64,000 bases of DNA. It comes from Microbacterium aoyamense. Lineage in GTDB: Bacteria; Actinomycetota; Actinomycetes; Actinomycetales; Microbacteriaceae. Below are positions 32,837-40,434 of the stretch, one piece after another. The number at the start of each line of letters is the position of its first letter. Position 1 is the stretch's first letter. The notes beneath the pieces are model-generated. The model saw only the letters and a list, made by a program, of their open reading frames with translations, ran no database searches and was not told the origin of the DNA. Where the stretch lies: assembly GCF_023155855.1 (NCBI RefSeq), contig NZ_JAKNUT010000001.1:930001-994000 (forward strand), written 5' to 3'. Position numbers and translations under genes: made by a program.

Positions 32837-32858
32837 AACCAAGAGAGGGAAGTTCCAC

Positions 32859-34160
32859 ATGAACAAGAGCCGTAAGCTGCTCGCTCTCGCAGCGAGCACC
32901 GTCACCGCGGGCGTCCTGCTCGCAGGGTGCAGCGCTGGAGGGGGCGACGACGCGAGTGGGGAAGTCACACTCGACGTCTTCCGCTGCACCGGGTGCATGC
33001 CGTTCGACTGGCAGATCGAGGAATTCGAAGCAGCGAACCCCACGATCACGATCCAGGTCCAGGAGGTCCCGTTCGGCGAGTTCTACGACCGCACGGCGGT
33101 TCTGGCCACGTCGGCCAACCCGCCGGACGTGTACGTCGCCGACCAGCCCACCATCCCCAATCTCGCGACGGACGGCGTGATCGCTCCGCTCACTGATGAC
33201 CTGGATGCGGAGTACGTCGATGACATGACCGACGGCGCCAAGGCGGGCCTCACGTGGGACGGCGAGCTCTACTCGCCCGGTCCCGCCGACGGCACGTTCG
33301 CGCTCTACTACAACAAGGCCAAGCTCGACGCCGCGGGGATCGCGTACCCCTCGACGTCGCTGGACGAGGCGTGGACGTGGGACGAGGCGCTCGCGGCGAT
33401 GGTCACCTGCCAGGAGTCGAATGCCGACACCTATGGTCTCGCTCCCACGCAGTTCGGTGACGGCGCCCCGGGTCCGGAGTACCTGACGGGCATGTTCCTG
33501 CGCTCTCCGGGCGACCCGACGGCCGCCGAAGGCAGCTCCGAGTACAACACCTACTACGCCGTGTCGGCAGACGGCACGTCGGTCGAGGGCTACCTCAACA
33601 CCGACGAGGCGATCGCCGGCGCTCAGCTCTACCAGGACATCTTCCAGGAGTACAAGGTGAGCCCGACCACGGGTGTGCCCAACTCGTTCCTCGACGGCGG
33701 GTCGTGCTTCGAGGTGTCCACGAGCACGAACATCGCGACGCTGACCAACGCGGAGGTGGACTTCGAGTGGGGCGTGACCCCGTTCCCGTACATCAACACG
33801 CCGATCACGCCGAACGGCAGCCTCGCTCTCGCGCTGGGTGCGAAGACCGACAGCCGCGAAGAGGCCGTCGCGTTCATCACGTTCATCGCCACGCCCGAGA
33901 TGCAGCAGAAGGCGCTCGAGGAGACCGGGTACCTCCCCGTGCTCAAGAGCCTCTACGCGAGTGAAGAGCTCCTGCAGACGCCTGAGGCGAAGGTGTTCAC
34001 GGATGAGCTCACCGAGTGGGCACAGCCGCGACCGCTGACCGCCGGCTACCTGTCGTACAACTCGATCGTCACCGCCGCGATGCGCGACATCGCGCTCGGC
34101 GCCGACCCGGCGGATCGTTTGAACGACGCCGTCGACGAGCTCGAGCCGCTGCTCCAGTAA
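32859..34160 (+). CDS. CUT1-type ABC substrate-binding lipoprotein
   Basis: 433 residues. Lipoprotein signal with lipobox LLAGC (Cys about 24), then a family 1 solute-binding fold: IEEFEAANPTITIQVQEVPF, ADQPTIPNLATDGVIAPLTD, GTFALYYNKAKLDAAGI and TPNGSLALALGAKTDSREEA. A CTGC pair sits near the mature N-terminus (FRCTGCMPF), and a second Cys pair is possible further on. Family members bind sugars, sugar-like or polyol ligands. It supplies the two permeases encoded next. No ATPase gene is in the cluster, so a shared MsiK-type ATPase elsewhere is expected. Confidence 0.92.
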   Translation: MNKSRKLLALAASTVTAGVLLAGCSAGGGDDASGEVTLDVFRCTGCMPFDWQIEEFEAANPTITIQVQEVPFGEFYDRTAVLATSANPPDVYVADQPTIPNLATDGVIAPLTDDLDAEYVDDMTDGAKAGLTWDGELYSPGPADGTFALYYNKAKLDAAGIAYPSTSLDEAWTWDEALAAMVTCQESNADTYGLAPTQFGDGAPGPEYLTGMFLRSPGDPTAAEGSSEYNTYYAVSADGTSVEGYLNTDEAIAGAQLYQDIFQEYKVSPTTGVPNSFLDGGSCFEVSTSTNIATLTNAEVDFEWGVTPFPYINTPITPNGSLALALGAKTDSREEAVAFITFIATPEMQQKALEETGYLPVLKSLYASEELLQTPEAKVFTDELTEWAQPRPLTAGYLSYNSIVTAAMRDIALGADPADRLNDAVDELEPLLQ

Positions 34161-34207
34161 GCGCCACCCGTCCGAAACCGACCGAGACCACGGATTGCCG
34201 AGCCATC

Positions 34208-35161
34208 ATGACCACGACTGCGACTGCTGAAACCGCTACACCGAGCATCAGCGAGCAGAAGGCGCGGCACCGACCGTCCATCCCTCGCTTCTTCCGAAGC
34301 GAGGGATGGACGGGGCTACTCTTCCTCACCCCGTTCGCGATCCTTCTGATCGTCTTCCAATACCTGGCTTTCGCGCTGATGGTGCGCAACAGCCTCTTCG
34401 ACTACAGCCTGCTCAACCCTGCGAACGAGGAGTTCATCGGGCTGGGGAACTTCGTCCGGCTGCTCGGGGACTCCCGAGCACACCAGTCGATCCTCGTCAC
34501 TCTGCTGTTCGCCGCGGGACTGGTCATCCTGCAGATCCCCTGCGGACTCGCCCTCGCGATGCTCCTCAATCGCAAGCGGCGCGGAGTGTCGCTCATCCGT
34601 GCGGTCGTGTTCCTTCCGGTCGTCGTGTCGATGGTCGTCGTCAGCACGATGTGGCTGTTCATCTATTCGCCCGAGAACGGGTTGGCCAACAGCTTCCTCG
34701 AGGCCATCGGCATCCCGGCGCAACCCTTCATCACGTCGGCCAGCCAAGCTCTCCCGTCGCTGATCTTCATGTCCCTCTGGCAGCAGGTGGGGTTCAGCAT
34801 GATCCTCTTCCTCGCCGGTCTGCAGTCCATCCCGACCGAACTCGAAGAGGCAGCGGTGATGGACGGCGCGAACGCGTGGCAGCGGTTCTGGCACATCATC
34901 CTGCCGCTGCTCAATCGCACGCTCGTCATGGTCGTCGTGGTCAGCACGACCTTCGCGCTCCAGGCCTTCGCGCAGGCGCAGGTGATGACGAGCGGGGGCC
35001 CCGAAGGGTCGACGAACTTCCTGCTCTACAACATCTACACCTTCGGGTTCACTCATCAGCAGCCCGGCTACGCATCGGCGATGTCGATCGTCCTGATCGT
35101 GATCGTGCTCATCGTCAGTGCCGTCCAGATGCGCGCACTGCGGAACCGGCTGGAGGACTGA
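34208..35161 (+). CDS. CUT1-type ABC permease, MalF-like
   Basis: 317 residues, six main membrane segments, with the EAA loop ELEEAAVMDGANAWQRFWHI (EAA motif, about residues 214-233) that contacts the ATPase. N-terminal 40 residues are cytoplasmic and polar. The coding sequence itself contains a 17-bp perfect inverted repeat (34275-34312) at codons 23-35. The ATG at 34208 is required, because no start exists between the hairpin and the first membrane segment. Forms the import channel with the next gene product. Confidence 0.92.
   Translation: MTTTATAETATPSISEQKARHRPSIPRFFRSEGWTGLLFLTPFAILLIVFQYLAFALMVRNSLFDYSLLNPANEEFIGLGNFVRLLGDSRAHQSILVTLLFAAGLVILQIPCGLALAMLLNRKRRGVSLIRAVVFLPVVVSMVVVSTMWLFIYSPENGLANSFLEAIGIPAQPFITSASQALPSLIFMSLWQQVGFSMILFLAGLQSIPTELEEAAVMDGANAWQRFWHIILPLLNRTLVMVVVVSTTFALQAFAQAQVMTSGGPEGSTNFLLYNIYTFGFTHQQPGYASAMSIVLIVIVLIVSAVQMRALRNRLED
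34275..34312 (+). repeat. 17-bp perfect hairpin inside the start of the permease gene
   Basis: CGTCCATCCCTCGCTTC (34275-34291) and GAAGCGAGGGATGGACG (34296-34312), loop TTCC. It lies 114 nt after the substrate-binding protein stop and within codons 23-35 of the permease gene, encoding the stretch PSIPRFFRSEGWT. A stem of this strength in mRNA would protect the upstream binding-protein message from 3' decay or partly stop transcription. Confidence 0.85.
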
Positions 35162-35162
35162 C

Positions 35163-36095
35163 ATGGGCAGTGGAATCGTCACCTACACGGGCACCACACG
35201 CCGCCGTCTGCCGTCGACGGTCAAGCCGTTCTACAAGGCCGTCGGATTCTGGATCACCGCGAGCCTTCTGCTGGTCCTGTTCCTCGCGCCCTTCCTGTGG
35301 ATCGTCGCGTCGAGCTTCAAGGGGCAGTTCAACATCTTCGCGGACTCCAGCCCGCTGTCCTGGCGCACGTTCTTCCCCGTGGACGGCACGTGGGAGAACT
35401 ACATCCTGGCGTTCTCCACGGAGTGCACGGGGGCCGTCACGACCTCGTCGTGCGGCAACAATGTGGGTGTCGCTCTCATGAACTCGGCGATCGTCGCGAT
35501 CTGCCAAGTCGTGTTGACCATCGTTCTGGCCGTGCCGGCCGCGTACGCGCTGACACGTCTGCGCTTCCGCGGGCAGAATCTGATCTTCGGACTCGTGCTG
35601 GTCACCTTCATGATCCCCGGTGAGGCGATCACGCTGCCGCTGTTCCAGATCGCGCAGTTCCTGGGCCTCCAGGACACCTACGCGGGCGTCTTTCTGCCGT
35701 GGGTGGCCAGCCCGTTCGCACTCTTTCTGCTGCGTCAGGCCTTCTACGAGATCCCCCGCGAGCTCGATGAAGCGGCGCGGATGGACGGCGCAGGGCACTT
35801 CCGGATCATGGTGCAGATGATCGTGCCGAACGTGAAGCCGGCACTCGCGAGCGTCGCCCTGATGACCTTCATGTTCGCGTGGAACTCCTACATGTGGCCG
35901 CTCGTGATCATCAGCTCACCCGACAAGGTCATGGTCCAGGTCGCGACGGCTCTCAACGCCATCCCGGGTGCCCTGCCCAGCTGGGGGCCGACCTTCGCCG
36001 GCGCCGTGGTCGCCAGCATCCCGGTCATCGTCCTCTTCCTCTTCCTGCAGCGCTACTTCGTCCGTGGCGTCGTCATGAGCGGCCTGAAGGGATGA
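35163..36095 (+). CDS. CUT1-type ABC permease, MalG-like
   Basis: 310 residues with six membrane segments; the EAA loop is IPRELDEAARMDGAGHFRIM and the C-terminal RYFVRGVVMSGLKG is a standard MalG-type ending. ATG 35163 follows the first permease stop by one base. It is the partner of the preceding permease; substrate is unknown but should be the compound that induces the cluster. Confidence 0.92.
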   Translation: MGSGIVTYTGTTRRRLPSTVKPFYKAVGFWITASLLLVLFLAPFLWIVASSFKGQFNIFADSSPLSWRTFFPVDGTWENYILAFSTECTGAVTTSSCGNNVGVALMNSAIVAICQVVLTIVLAVPAAYALTRLRFRGQNLIFGLVLVTFMIPGEAITLPLFQIAQFLGLQDTYAGVFLPWVASPFALFLLRQAFYEIPRELDEAARMDGAGHFRIMVQMIVPNVKPALASVALMTFMFAWNSYMWPLVIISSPDKVMVQVATALNAIPGALPSWGPTFAGAVVASIPVIVLFLFLQRYFVRGVVMSGLKG

Positions 36096-36592
36096 CCGGC
36101 ATGGAGTCGATCCGCCACGTGGGAATCCTGGTTCGCGATCTCGAGGATGCCGTCGAGCGGTGGTCACGTCTGACGGGGTGGCGGTTCAAAGAGATCTCCC
36201 GCTACGAACCGGACAGCTACGTCTGCGATGCGGCACCCACCCCGCACCCGCACAGCCAGCGCATCGCCATGAGCATCGACGGCACTCCGCAGATCGAACT
36301 GCTCGAACTCAACCCGGACGAGCCGACGCACGGCGAGGCCGAACTCGGGCTCCACCACATCGCGTTCCTGCACGTCGACGACGTCGACGAGACGATGCGT
36401 GGGTTCGACGAGCGCGGGATCGCGCACGATGGCGTCGCGTACGACGCGGACGGCGCTGCACTGCTCTTCTTCCTCGCAGGAGACGCCGTCGACGGCGTCC
36501 GCGTCGAGTACGCCCGCAAGGGCAGCCACCCCGTGTACGTCGAGCGCGACTCGCCGACGTACCGCCGAGAGAACGGACTGGACCAGCCATGA
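36092..36592 (+). CDS. VOC-family (glyoxalase fold) protein 1
   Basis: 166 residues. Paired beta-alpha-beta-beta-beta modules with metal-ligand candidates in IRHVGILVRDL (His), ELGLHHIAFLHV (His) and DGVRVEYARKG (Glu). VOC enzymes include glyoxalases, epimerases, dioxygenases and lyases, so the reaction is not predictable. The next gene encodes a second VOC protein similar at the same places; the two probably arose by tandem duplication and may form a heterodimer. ATG 36092 overlaps the permease stop (ATGA); ATG 36101 is possible. Confidence 0.85.
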   Translation: MTGMESIRHVGILVRDLEDAVERWSRLTGWRFKEISRYEPDSYVCDAAPTPHPHSQRIAMSIDGTPQIELLELNPDEPTHGEAELGLHHIAFLHVDDVDETMRGFDERGIAHDGVAYDADGAALLFFLAGDAVDGVRVEYARKGSHPVYVERDSPTYRRENGLDQP

Positions 36593-37101
36593 CCGGCGAA
36601 CTCATCGACCACATCGGCATCCTCGTCCCCGACTTGGAGGCCGCCATCGAGAAGTGGTCGCGCGTACTGGGATACGAGTTCAGCCCGATCGGCCGCTACC
36701 GCTCCGACACGTACGTCGACAACAGCGACCGTGAGCCGCACTTCCACGACACGCGGATCGCCTTCAGCAAGCAGGGTCCGCCCTACATCGAGCTGATGAG
36801 CGTGACCGGCGAAGGGACGCACTCCCTCGCCGAAGCGGGGGTGCACCACATCGCCTTCAAGGGGATCGACCACGTCCCGACGAGGCTCGCGGAGTGCGCC
36901 GCCTTCGGCGTGCGCGAGGACGGCCTGTCGCTCGTGCCCGACGGGAGCGTCCACCTCGCCTTCACCGACAAACGCGACATGGACGGCATCCGTCTCGAGT
37001 TCATCGCACCGTTCGCACGCGCGCTGATCGCCGACGACGGCGGCCCGCTGTGGGTCGACCCCGCCACGGGTCGCACGAGCCTCTGGTGTCCCCCGAAGTG
37101 A
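36589..37101 (+). CDS. VOC-family (glyoxalase fold) protein 2
   Basis: 170 residues. Candidate ligands in LIDHIGILVPDL (His), EAGVHHIAFKGI (His) and DGIRLEFIAPF (Glu) occur at the positions seen in the neighbouring VOC protein, with shared segments RYRSDTYVDNS and RYEPDSYVCDA. A 4-nt overlap couples its translation to the first VOC gene. The function should be catabolic, on a ring-opened or epimerisable intermediate; this is inference. Confidence 0.85.
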   Translation: MTGELIDHIGILVPDLEAAIEKWSRVLGYEFSPIGRYRSDTYVDNSDREPHFHDTRIAFSKQGPPYIELMSVTGEGTHSLAEAGVHHIAFKGIDHVPTRLAECAAFGVREDGLSLVPDGSVHLAFTDKRDMDGIRLEFIAPFARALIADDGGPLWVDPATGRTSLWCPPK

Positions 37102-37152
37102 TGTGCGGCGATGGACGAACAGCCCGACGACGAGACGAGATGTGAACGAACG

Positions 37153-38280
37153 ATGAGAGAACTAAAGGTGGCCTTGATCGGCGGCGGATTCATGGGCAAG
37201 GCGCACAGCCTCGCGATGACGGTCGCCCCGCAGCTGGAGAACATCGGCGCGACGATCACCAAGCAGGTGCTCGTCGAGGTCGACCCCGAACTCGCCCGCA
37301 CCCTCGCCGACGATCTGGGGTATCGCTTCAGCGAGACCGACTGGCGTGCCGCCATCGTGCGCGAGGACGTCGACATCGTCGACATCTGCACCCCTCCCCA
37401 GCTCCACGAGGAGATCGCCCTCGCGGCGATCGCGGCCGGCAAGCACGTGTTCTGCGAGAAGCCGATCACCAACCTCAGTTCGGAGGCGTTCGCGATGCGC
37501 GATGCCGCCGAAGCTGCCGGGGTCATCACGCAGGTCGGATACAACTACCGCCACACCCCGGCGGTCACGTTCGCGAAGCAGCTGCTCGACCGCGGGGACT
37601 TCGGCGTCCCCCTGCAGTTCCGGGCAAGCTTCCTCCAGGACGGACTCTTCACCCTCGTCGCCGATCCCCACCGCTGGCGGGCGAGCCGCAAGACGGGTGG
37701 CTCGGGAATGGTCGGTGACATCGGGTCGCACATCATCGACAGCGCCGAATACCTCTTCGGGGACATCGTCCGCGTGGCCGCACGCGTGCGCACGAAGGCG
37801 CCCGACGCGGGCTGGATTCCCGAGGAAGACCGGATCGCGAACGATTCGCTCGAGGATGCCGGCGTGTGGATCGCGGAGTTCGCGAACGGGGCGATCGGCA
37901 CCTTCGCCATCAACTCCTACGCCTCCGGGCGGAAGAACCGCTTCGCCTTCGAGTTCGACGCGTCCAAAGCGGCCGTCGAGTTCAACTGGAACGACCGCGA
38001 GGTATTCAAAGTGTCGTACGTCGGCGAGGAGAAGGACCACCTCGGCTTCCGCACGATCCACACCAATTCGGAGCATCCGGACTCCTTCTGGCGTCTCGCC
38101 GGTCTGGGTACGGGGTACACCGAGGTGTCGGCCATCCAGTTCCGCAAGTTCATCAAGGCGATCGTCGCGGGCCGACCCGCGGAGCCCGATTTCGGCGACG
38201 CCGCGCGCGTCCAGCAGATCGTGGAAGCCGTCGTCGAGGCCGCGGCGAGCGACTCATGGGTGGACGTGCCGCAGCGATGA
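37153..38280 (+). CDS. Gfo/Idh/MocA-family NAD(P) oxidoreductase
   Basis: 375 residues. Rossmann motif at the start (VALIGGGFMGKAH), catalytic Lys in HVFCEKPITN and dinucleotide contact QVGYNYRHTPA, then the alpha/beta C-domain with TGGSGMVGDIGSHIIDSAEY. The family oxidises or reduces sugars and inositols at a ring carbon. ATG 37153 was chosen because the Rossmann strand begins immediately; an ATG at 37111 would add 14 polar residues. The sugar-isomerase gene follows with a 4-nt overlap, a pairing common in inositol and rare-sugar catabolism. Confidence 0.9.
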   Translation: MRELKVALIGGGFMGKAHSLAMTVAPQLENIGATITKQVLVEVDPELARTLADDLGYRFSETDWRAAIVREDVDIVDICTPPQLHEEIALAAIAAGKHVFCEKPITNLSSEAFAMRDAAEAAGVITQVGYNYRHTPAVTFAKQLLDRGDFGVPLQFRASFLQDGLFTLVADPHRWRASRKTGGSGMVGDIGSHIIDSAEYLFGDIVRVAARVRTKAPDAGWIPEEDRIANDSLEDAGVWIAEFANGAIGTFAINSYASGRKNRFAFEFDASKAAVEFNWNDREVFKVSYVGEEKDHLGFRTIHTNSEHPDSFWRLAGLGTGYTEVSAIQFRKFIKAIVAGRPAEPDFGDAARVQQIVEAVVEAAASDSWVDVPQR

Positions 38281-39284
38281 CGAACCCGAGCATCCCGAAC
38301 ATCCGATTCGGCACCAACCTCATCGGCTTCTTCGACGCCGCCTTCCTCGGGCATGCGCCCGGCGCGCCTCGGTCGGTATGGGTCAGCGGGTTCGAGGCGA
38401 ACCCGCGCGACGCCTTCGACAAGATGCTCGACGGCGTGCGCGACGCCGGGTTGGAGGGTGTCGAACTCGCTCCGAACCCCGGTGGCTGGGAGCGAGCGCT
38501 GCAGGCGTACGGCAGTACCGCGGGCCTCAAGAAGGCGCTCGACGAGCGCGGGCTGGTATTGACCTCGAGCTATGCGCACGGCAAGCAGTTGATCGGTGCC
38601 GCCCTCGAGGACCCCGCCGCCGAGGCGATCGCCGACGACGCCTTCGAGCGCCACGCCCGCTTCCTCGCAGAGATGGGGGCCGACACCATCGTGTCGGGCA
38701 ACCTCGCTCGCAGCCGCTTCGGCGACGCGAGCCCGGATGACACTGCCACCCCCGAAGACTTCGCGGCACCGGTCTTGCGAGAGGTGCACCAGCGCTTCGC
38801 CGACCAGCTCAACCGGCTGGGGGCGATCGTCGGCGCGCACGGCGTGAAGATCGCCATCCACACCGACGCCTATTCGATCTGCTCCCGCGAGGCCGACATC
38901 GCGACCCTCATGGCGCTGACGGATCCCGCGACGGTGCAGCTCTGCCCGGATGCGGGGCACATCGCGCTCGACGGGGGCGATCCGGTCGCGGTGCTCCGCC
39001 AGAACATCGACCGCGTGCCGACGATGCACTGGAAGGACTGCGCCGCGCCGTTGTCCGGCCACGTGCTGCGCGGCGACGGGCTCCAGCGCCACGACGTCAT
39101 GCTGACGTACTTCCGCATCCTCGGATCCGGAACCGTGGACTGGCGGGGCTGGATGGAGGTGCTTCGCGAGCACGGCTGGCGCGGGTGGGCGAGCGAGGAG
39201 ATCGACAACTCGCCCGACCCCGTGGGCGAGCTGCGTCAAGGGCTCGAGTACTTCCGGACCGAGCTCGCACCGATCTACAGCTGA
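38277..39284 (+). CDS. Sugar phosphate isomerase/epimerase (xylose isomerase-like TIM barrel)
   Basis: 335 residues. TIM-barrel strands and metal ligands are seen in DAGLEGVELAPNPGG (Glu), KIAIHTDAYSI (His), QLCPDAGHIAL (Asp-His) and SEEIDNSP (Glu), the pattern of IolE/IolH-type isomerases and dehydratases. It overlaps the Gfo/Idh/MocA gene by 4 nt (ATGA). Probably interconverts the keto product of the oxidoreductase; the substrate is unknown. Confidence 0.88.
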   Translation: MTNPSIPNIRFGTNLIGFFDAAFLGHAPGAPRSVWVSGFEANPRDAFDKMLDGVRDAGLEGVELAPNPGGWERALQAYGSTAGLKKALDERGLVLTSSYAHGKQLIGAALEDPAAEAIADDAFERHARFLAEMGADTIVSGNLARSRFGDASPDDTATPEDFAAPVLREVHQRFADQLNRLGAIVGAHGVKIAIHTDAYSICSREADIATLMALTDPATVQLCPDAGHIALDGGDPVAVLRQNIDRVPTMHWKDCAAPLSGHVLRGDGLQRHDVMLTYFRILGSGTVDWRGWMEVLREHGWRGWASEEIDNSPDPVGELRQGLEYFRTELAPIYS

Positions 39285-39288
39285 CACC

Positions 39289-40434
39289 ATGAACCAGCCC
39301 GCTCCTGTGCAGATCATCGACGTGTCCGGCTTCGCGCGTGCGCCCTTCGAGCCGATCGTCGAGGCCTTCACCCGTGCCGTGGCCGCGCAGGGCGGCGGCG
39401 GGGCGGCGCTCGCCATCAGACACGACGGTGAACTCGTCGTCGACCTGGTGGCCGGCGATTATCGCGTCGACTCTCTGCAGTTGCTCTACTCGGTGTCCAA
39501 AGCCGTGACCGCGACCGCCGCGGCCATGCTCGCGGAAGCAGGAGAACTCGATCTCGACGCTCCTCTCGCGCAGTGGTGGCCGGAGATGGCCAAGTCCTCC
39601 ACATCTTCGATCACGCCGCGGATGGTCCTGTCGCATACGTCCGGTTTGGCGTCGCTCGACCGCGAGCTCACCTACGCGCAGCTCTTGGCGCATGAGGACG
39701 ACGAGGCGATCGGCGCGCAGGAGCCGTACTGGGAGCCGGGCACCGCGCTCGGGTACCACGCCTTCACGTTCGGCACGGTCATGAACGGACTCTTCCGACG
39801 TGCCCTCGGGACCTCGGTGGGCGAAGTCGTGGAACAGCGCATCGCGCGCCCGCACGGCCTCGATCTGTGGATCGGCACCCCGGATTCCGTCTTCGATCGG
39901 ATCGAGCGGATCTCTTCGGGGCCCCGAGCCGTCAGCGCGTCTCGGGCGGCGTTCGGTGCGGCGAGCGATATCCCTCCCAGCAGCACCGCGCGCCTGGACC
40001 CGGCGCTGGACATCTACAACAGGACTTCGACGTACGCCGCCGAGATGCCGTCGCTCACGGCGGTCGGCGACGCACGATCACTCGCGGCCTTCTTCGCCGC
40101 GACCCTCGACGGCACGCTGCTGTCCGAATCCGCGCGCGACGAGATGGTCCGCCCGCGGGCGATCGGACCTGACCTCGTGCTGGGTATGCCCATGCACTAC
40201 GGCAGCGGCATGCAGCTCCCGTTCCCCCAGCTTCCTCTCCTCGGGCCGCGGTCGTACGGACATGAGGGAGCGGGCGGATCCGTCGCGTTCGCGGATGCGG
40301 AGTTCGACCTGTCGGTGGCGTGGACCACGGACGTCTACCCGTCGATGGCCGGGGCGAGTCCTGCGTTCATCGCGCTGCTCCCGACGATCCGGCACTGCTT
40401 GACCACCGATACACGAGGGGAACCGAAAAGGTGA
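39289..40434 (+). CDS. Serine hydrolase of the beta-lactamase family (esterase/amidase-like)
   Basis: 381 residues with intact catalytic parts: SxxK in LLYSVSKAVTA, HTSG in LSHTSGLASL, a Tyr motif in GYHAFTFG and a terminal HEGAGG. No signal peptide, so it acts in the cytoplasm, unlike resistance beta-lactamases or DD-peptidases. Such cytoplasmic members are esterases or amidases (EstB-like). In this cluster it likely removes an ester or amide group. It provides a contrast with the degenerate relative at 21737-23014. It overlaps the next gene by 4 nt. Confidence 0.9.
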   Translation: MNQPAPVQIIDVSGFARAPFEPIVEAFTRAVAAQGGGGAALAIRHDGELVVDLVAGDYRVDSLQLLYSVSKAVTATAAAMLAEAGELDLDAPLAQWWPEMAKSSTSSITPRMVLSHTSGLASLDRELTYAQLLAHEDDEAIGAQEPYWEPGTALGYHAFTFGTVMNGLFRRALGTSVGEVVEQRIARPHGLDLWIGTPDSVFDRIERISSGPRAVSASRAAFGAASDIPPSSTARLDPALDIYNRTSTYAAEMPSLTAVGDARSLAAFFAATLDGTLLSESARDEMVRPRAIGPDLVLGMPMHYGSGMQLPFPQLPLLGPRSYGHEGAGGSVAFADAEFDLSVAWTTDVYPSMAGASPAFIALLPTIRHCLTTDTRGEPKR

